Positions 58,661 through 64,000 of a stretch of DNA of 64,000 bases are shown here, piece after piece. The stretch lies in assembly GCA_963921825.1 (NCBI GenBank), contig OY997590.1, positions 58,456,012 through 58,520,011 of the forward strand, written 5' to 3'. A program made the position numbers and the translations under genes. How positions within the stretch are numbered: the stretch's first letter is position 1; each line of letters starts with the position of its first letter. This stretch comes from Erodium maritimum (taxonomy: Eukaryota; Streptophyta; Magnoliopsida; Geraniales; Geraniaceae). The notes under the pieces were generated by a model that saw only the letters and a list, made by a program, of their open reading frames with translations, did not search any database and had not been told where the DNA came from.

Positions 58661-61600
58661 TGTCACGCCCCGAATTCAGTATAACCGAACCCGGAACGCG
58701 AACGGTGAAGCAAGTAAAACAAAGTCTCAAATAGTTTGATAAACCGCTTTAAAAGCACCACTTTTATTAATCAAAACTATATTTTTACAACCGAGTTTTA
58801 ATTTAAAAAAAATTAAAGAACACTAAAACATGAGTGTATGTCGCTAGACAACCCCGACAGCCCGGACTCTCGCTCCCAGCTCTTTAAGCCTCGAGAGATC
58901 CTCCTAGTCCGCCTCGCGAACGGTACCTGTAGGAAAAGCAGCAAAGGGCGAGTGTTTCGCTCACCACCACGGACATCAGACTGACTACGGCATACCAGCA
59001 GACATGCCGGGAACACCGGCAACAAACAATAACACATGGGACTAGTACCCCAAATCACATGTTAAACCCGACTGTCACACAAATCACTGTCAATTTCCCT
59101 AACCATCTAAAACACGTGCACGTAATGGAGACCCCAAATCAAAGACCGAACAAACATTCCATTAGTCACACTGACAAGGTAAAGCACAACCCTCACATGA
59201 TCCAATGTGCATTTACTTGTAACTTTCCGCAACCAAACCAGTATTCGCTACTCATCCCTACCTCAGAGGCCTGCGGGAAAAGTAGTAAAGGGGATGAGCG
59301 TTCCAGTCACCTCCACGGATACCCGTTCGATTATGGCATACTAGTAAAGCATCAACAACTTCCCAATCTAAACATGGCAAACAACTACCTCAAAACCTGA
59401 TACCAAACCGTCACAACTGCACACGATATCAATACCTCAAATACTCGCTCACGTAAGGGAAACCTTGAATGGGGATCATATTCTCAACTAAGAAAAACAC
59501 TATTGCTCACCATATCAACGCCCAATTACCCGATCACGTAGGGGAAACCTCAAAACGGGGATCATGTTCTCAACTAAGTAAATCACTATTGCTCACAATA
59601 TCAATACCCCAACTACCCGATCACATAGGGGAAACCTCAAACAACCCACTCACGTGAGGGAAACCTCAAACCACCCATTCACGTGAGGGAAACCTCAAAC
59701 AACCGATCACGTGAGGGAAACCTCAAACCACCCGTTCACTTGAGGGAAACCTCAAACAACCCGCTCACATGAGGGAAATCTCAAACCACTCGTTCACGTG
59801 AGGGAAACCTCGAACAACCCGTTCACGTAGGGGAAACCTAGTTCGTACTGTGCCGCAGCGCATCAACCCTAACCCCTCTCCGTGGTGAGACCCTCACATA
59901 GAGGCGTTGTATCACCACCGTAGGTTATTGATGAGTCTCAAACCCAAGACCTCACCCTTTAACACAGAACTTACGGCATTTACAAATAAACACAATCGTG
60001 AACAAAGTTACGCAATATCAATACACACAATGCACGCAAGATCATAAAGGATCAACACACATACTGCACAGTTTCCAGTAGCAATCCGACTGGGCCTGGC
60101 AGTGCCCCACGCACTTTCCCCGACACACAGTCGGGCCAGGCGGTCGACCTCATCGCGACACATAGCAACACTTTTCTGATTGCTAGTCGGAAGGAGGGCC
60201 TCTCCTTCATCGCGGAACCTCAAGCCTTAACACTTTACCAATCGCGCGCCGGAAGGTACGACACACCTCACGGGGAACACAGCCCTCGACACTTTACCGG
60301 TCGCACATCGGATGGTACGACACACCTCTCGGGCACAGCTCAAGCCTCAGCACTTTACCAATCGCGCGCCGGAAGGTACGACACACCTCACGGGGAACAC
60401 AGCCCTCGGCACTTAACCGGTCGCGCATCGGAAGGTACGACACACCTCTCGGGCACAGCTCATCCAGGTATCACCAGAACAATCACAATCACAACCAAAT
60501 ATCACACAATACTCCGCAAATAGCAAAATTGACATCACGACTAACTACCACTCAGCAAGTCAGTCAACAACAAACGGGTTCAACACCCCACAGGCACACA
60601 TGGCCACACACAAACACAATCAGTTCACTCAACCTACGGGCACAACCAGGTGCCCACATGTGATTCCTATCGCACGGTAAGTTTACTTAACCTACGACAC
60701 CACCAAGTGCCACATGCATTTCTATTGTTTGATACATTCACTTATCCTACGACACCACCAAGTGTCACATGCATTTCTATTGTTCGATGAATTCACTTAT
60801 CCTTCGACACCACCAAGTGCCACATGCATTTCTATTGTTCGATGAGTTCACATATCCTACGACACCACCAAGTGTCACATGCATTTCTATTGTTCGATAA
60901 GTTCACTTATCCTACGACACCACCAAGTGTCACATGCATTTCTATTGTTTGATGAGTTCACTTATCCTACGACACCACCACGTGTCACATGCATTTCTAT
61001 TGTTCGATAAGTTCACTTATCCTACGATACCACCAAGTGTCACATGCATTTCTACTAATAACTTTCCCTAGTCAAGGCCGATATCCGGCTACTTTTCCCT
61101 ACCGCGTAAAGCGTTCCAAATGTCCACGCTCATTCTCCGGCGCGCTCGCGATCACCCGCTTAGCCTCCTCTTTCCGCGGTCGGTGGCACGGTCTAAAGTG
61201 ATCAAAATAATACACTTTCTAATATGCAGGCAATGTCGATCACTCCCAAACTTTCCAATTGCTCGACATTGTCAGCAATGGGCCCGGAAAGGCCCGATTC
61301 ACCCGGCTCGGCGAATCTGCCCGGGAGCGGAAAAACGCCATTCGGGGCTCCGAAAATTCCCATTTTCATTTCTACAACCCTAATATAATTCACGTGTTCC
61401 AACGCAATCGACGGAATCAATTTCTGATACCCAAGCGATTTAATTCCGCGTTTAAAGTTTATAACCCAAATTTCTGAATTCTCACAAATTAATTCCATAA
61501 TTCGTTCCGGCTGTGAATTATCGACTCGGGGATCATCCAGAACCACCCGAACACAAAAAACCCGAGGCCCAGCCAAGTGGGCCCCACACGACCAAACCGA

Positions 61601-62451
61601 AAAACGCTCCTTTTCGCCCCAAAACGTTCCTAACGAACCCCAAACCTCAACCATTCATCTTTAAACCAATTCTAATCAAAACCCTAGAATTCAATCACGT
61701 CGAAATAAGAAAATTTTGGGTTTTTACCGTAGGGAACGTTGAGAGGACCTCGATTACGCGAGAAATGAGACGATCCGTCAGTCGGATCGTCGGGAAACAC
61801 CAAAAACCTACACCTTCTTCTTCTTTTCTCTCCTTCCCCTTCTCTCTCTTCTCCCTCTCTTAATATGTTTGTGGCCGAGCATCACCCTCTCCATCCTTTT
61901 AATTTTGTTTTAAAACTACAACCCATCAAAGTGACCATAATACTCTCTCTTTACCCTTTGTCTTTAATTTTAAGTCCAAGGACACAATTGTCCTTTCAAC
62001 TCCAATCCACCACCTTTATGACAAGTGTCAATGGGTCCCACTAGTTAGAAACATATCTTTGTAGATATTTTTCAGTCAGATTCGCGAAATTCGGCCGTCT
62101 CGGACCCCGTGCGGGCCCATTTTCCAAGAATTTATGAAATTTCGCGTGCTACACGGAAACGGCCCAACTAAGACCGCTATAACGTCGGCTACGAATTTTG
62201 GATCCAAATCGGGCCTCGAACGGACCAGAACGTCGTTCGGTTGACTTTTCGGCAAAAAGTCAACTTTTCCAGAATTGGTCAAAAAGTTGCCCTAAGTCAC
62301 CCATAACTCACTTTGGTCGATATCGGGGTCAACTTAAGTCTGATATGACCCTCGGGGTCAATTTTAGGTTCATTTAGGTGTTTGTCCCAAAATTTTAAAA
62401 TTTTCTATTTTTCCGCCGATTGACCGGCGTTGACCTGGAGCGGTCCTTACA
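58661..62451 (-). mobile_element. G LTR, right copy (5' LTR, about 3.8 kb)
   Basis: It aligns over its whole length with 51834-55812. There are many point differences and different repeat counts: about seven 55-bp units at 60690-61045 and two 120-bp units at 60237-60476. It ends GGTCCTTACA at 62451, beside LINE sequence. The divergence suggests G is older than B to F. Confidence 0.9.
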
Positions 62452-64000
62452 GTTAGGGTGGCAAGGGGAGCCCCAAAAATCTCACACATTTTTTTTGCCA
62501 ACGACTGTTATATTTTCTACCATGCTACACCGAACTATGCTCAAACAGTTAAGGATATTCTAGGCCTCTTTGGGCGGTTGTCTGGCCAGGTATTAAATCT
62601 TAATAAATCATCTGTCCTATTTAGTACGAAAACCCTAGGGATGGTCAATCAGCGTTGTTATCAAATATTGTCTATTGAGGAGACGTTGGCGACCTCCACG
62701 TACCTTGGGGTCCCCAATATGGTCGACCGGAACAAAAACGCGGGAATGGAGTATCTAAGGGATCGAATCATAAAGCGTATCCGTTTGTAGGACGGAAAAC
62801 TTCTACCCCTGATTGGTCTCGAAGTTATGATTCGATTAGTACTTACATCTCTTCTAGTTTATGTCATTTTAGTGTTCATAGGACCCACTAAGATTATATC
62901 CCGCATCCACGTAGTCAAACTAACCTATTATTTAGCAAGACTAGGATAAGTTATGCATGCCCAAAGTTGCAGCGGGGTGGCGTTCTGCCACCTAAGTGAT
63001 GTCAATACGGAGCTTTTAGGGAACCAGGCGTTGAGCCTTATTCATAAACCTCACTCTCTTATGGCTCACATGCTAAAGGCGCGCTATTTCCCGAAGACTA
63101 GTTTCTTGGAACTACATCTAAGTTATGCATGTCCAAAATGGCAGGGGGAAAGGCACGCTGCCCGTCAGAACACGGCATCAGTGACATGGTCATCAATTTT
63201 GGAATATTCCTACACCACCTCGCCTCTTGATTTTTCTATGGAGATGTCTGACCGGTACGTTGCAAGTAGCTTCAAACCTCAACCAAGGATTTATCCCGGT
63301 ATCAGCCATGTGTAACATATGTGGTCGGGCATCGGAAACAGTTGATCACCTTTTCTTGGAGTGTGTGTTTGCAAAGATGTGCTGGTCACAATTTGGAAGC
63401 CTTAACCCATAGGGCACGAGCGGAGGTTTTGTGCAATGGTGGGAAGGGATAGAAGCAGGGAGACCGAGACAGAAGGTGGCCGAAATCCTATCCATCCTAT
63501 GGGAGATATGGAATGACAGAAACGGCCTAATTTAGGGAGGGGTGTCCCCAGCTGCGCTGTGGGTGATCTCGTCGGCGGCAGCACACCTTAAGGTATTACA
63601 GGAAGCAAAAATCGTGGCTTCGTCGTTGTAGCCGCAAGCCCCATCCTGGTTGGCTAAGTAAATCACGCCGCCCCCAGGTACCATAGCTATTAATGCTGAC
63701 GGGGCGATATTCCAGGATAGGAACCAATCGACATGGGGCATAATCGCAAGGGATACACATGGGACGATCCATATGGCTGTTAATGGCCTGGTACCGGGGA
63801 GCTAGTCTCCGATCATGGTGGAGGCTTGCGCCCTGGCTACTACTCTTCGGAATGCACCTAGGCTAAGGGATTCTATTATGGTTCAATCTGACACTCAGGT
63901 CCTCATCAATATGATTCTCCATAGGGATCCCCCGACTTCTCTATTGGAGACTATTATTCGAGACATCCGCCTTATGCTTTCTCAACACGAACGGATCATC
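62452..64000 (+). pseudogene. LINE remnant: RT palm, zinc-binding region, RNase H
   Basis: 62458-62790 carries the RT palm (RVARGAPKISHIFFANDCYIFY). The catalytic pair is FAND instead of FADD, so one Asp is lost. VLNLNKSSVLFST and TYLGVPNM follow. After a stop, 62953-63315 has a degraded thumb region. 63227-63412 is the zinc-binding segment (FIPVSAMCNICGRASETVDH, LFLECVFA). From 63689 an RNase H starts (INADGAIF, ARDTHGTIH, VEACALATTLRNA) and leaves the window. There are several stops and frameshifts. It belongs to the same LINE as 51372-51633, but the RT segment between them is missing. Confidence 0.88.

Larger units (their letters stand above)
51634..62451 (-). mobile_element. Gypsy element G, non-autonomous, with giant LTRs
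   Basis: G is a relative of A on the minus strand. In + coordinates it consists of a leader stub (51634-51818), an LTR (51834-55812), a gutted body (55813-58660) and an LTR (58661-62451). The LTRs are 3,979 and 3,791 bp, longer than the body, as in large retrotransposon derivatives. The stub beyond the left LTR shows that G was once part of a tandem sharing that LTR. The left end was later deleted together with part of the LINE. Confidence 0.87.

Noticed and set aside
1..64000. A previously unknown defence, biosynthetic or toxin system
   Set aside because: Every stretch longer than about 300 bases is explained as part of a retrotransposon. The unusual signals here are structural (hairpins, fusions, scrambled derivatives), not a new gene set.

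Overview
The window is plant nuclear DNA, almost certainly from an angiosperm, and it consists entirely of transposable elements. I found no host gene, tRNA, rRNA or CRISPR array. The evidence is a chromodomain gypsy element, an Athila-type gypsy element primed by tRNA-Asp, Copia elements primed by initiator Met-tRNA, and an L1-type LINE with RT, zinc-binding and RNase H regions. The species cannot be named from sequence alone. All comparisons were made by eye.

Layout. The oldest visible layer is a LINE on the + strand (51372-51633 and 62452-64000). Gypsy element A (+ strand chromovirus, initiator Met-tRNA primer site) runs from before the window to 51371. Its 5' LTR is cut by the left edge (1-1486), its gag-pol is at 2220-5584 and 21010-22389, and its 3' LTR is at 22424-23981 and 50041-51371. 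A is split twice. The first split holds Copia elements C and D (5585-21004, minus strand; D sits inside an LTR of C). The second holds Athila-like element B (23982-50040, minus strand), which lies inside A's 3' LTR. B in turn carries one Copia element in each LTR: E (25212-33600, +) and F (40818-49266, +). To the right, a second chromovirus-family element G (51634-62451, minus strand) has LTRs of about 3.8-4.0 kb and a gutted 2.85 kb interior, and it separates the two LINE pieces.

Target-site duplications support most of the nesting: AGAGG for C, GTGAC/GTGGC for B, TTTTT for E and TTATG for F. The left duplication of A lies outside the window. D's right flank was lost, apparently when its right LTR fused with the rest of C's LTR.

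No element is coding-competent. A has frameshifts, an amber codon and an altered RT active site. B lacks protease, RT and RNase H. G is a non-autonomous deletion derivative. All four Copia copies share the same lesions, including loss of the RT catalytic box, yet their LTRs are nearly identical, so they look like a recently active family moved in trans. The least expected structural signals are a series of perfect short hairpins through the 1,688-bp Copia LTR and leader, often with 3-nt loops, and a 27-bp-arm perfect hairpin in A's 3' LTR.
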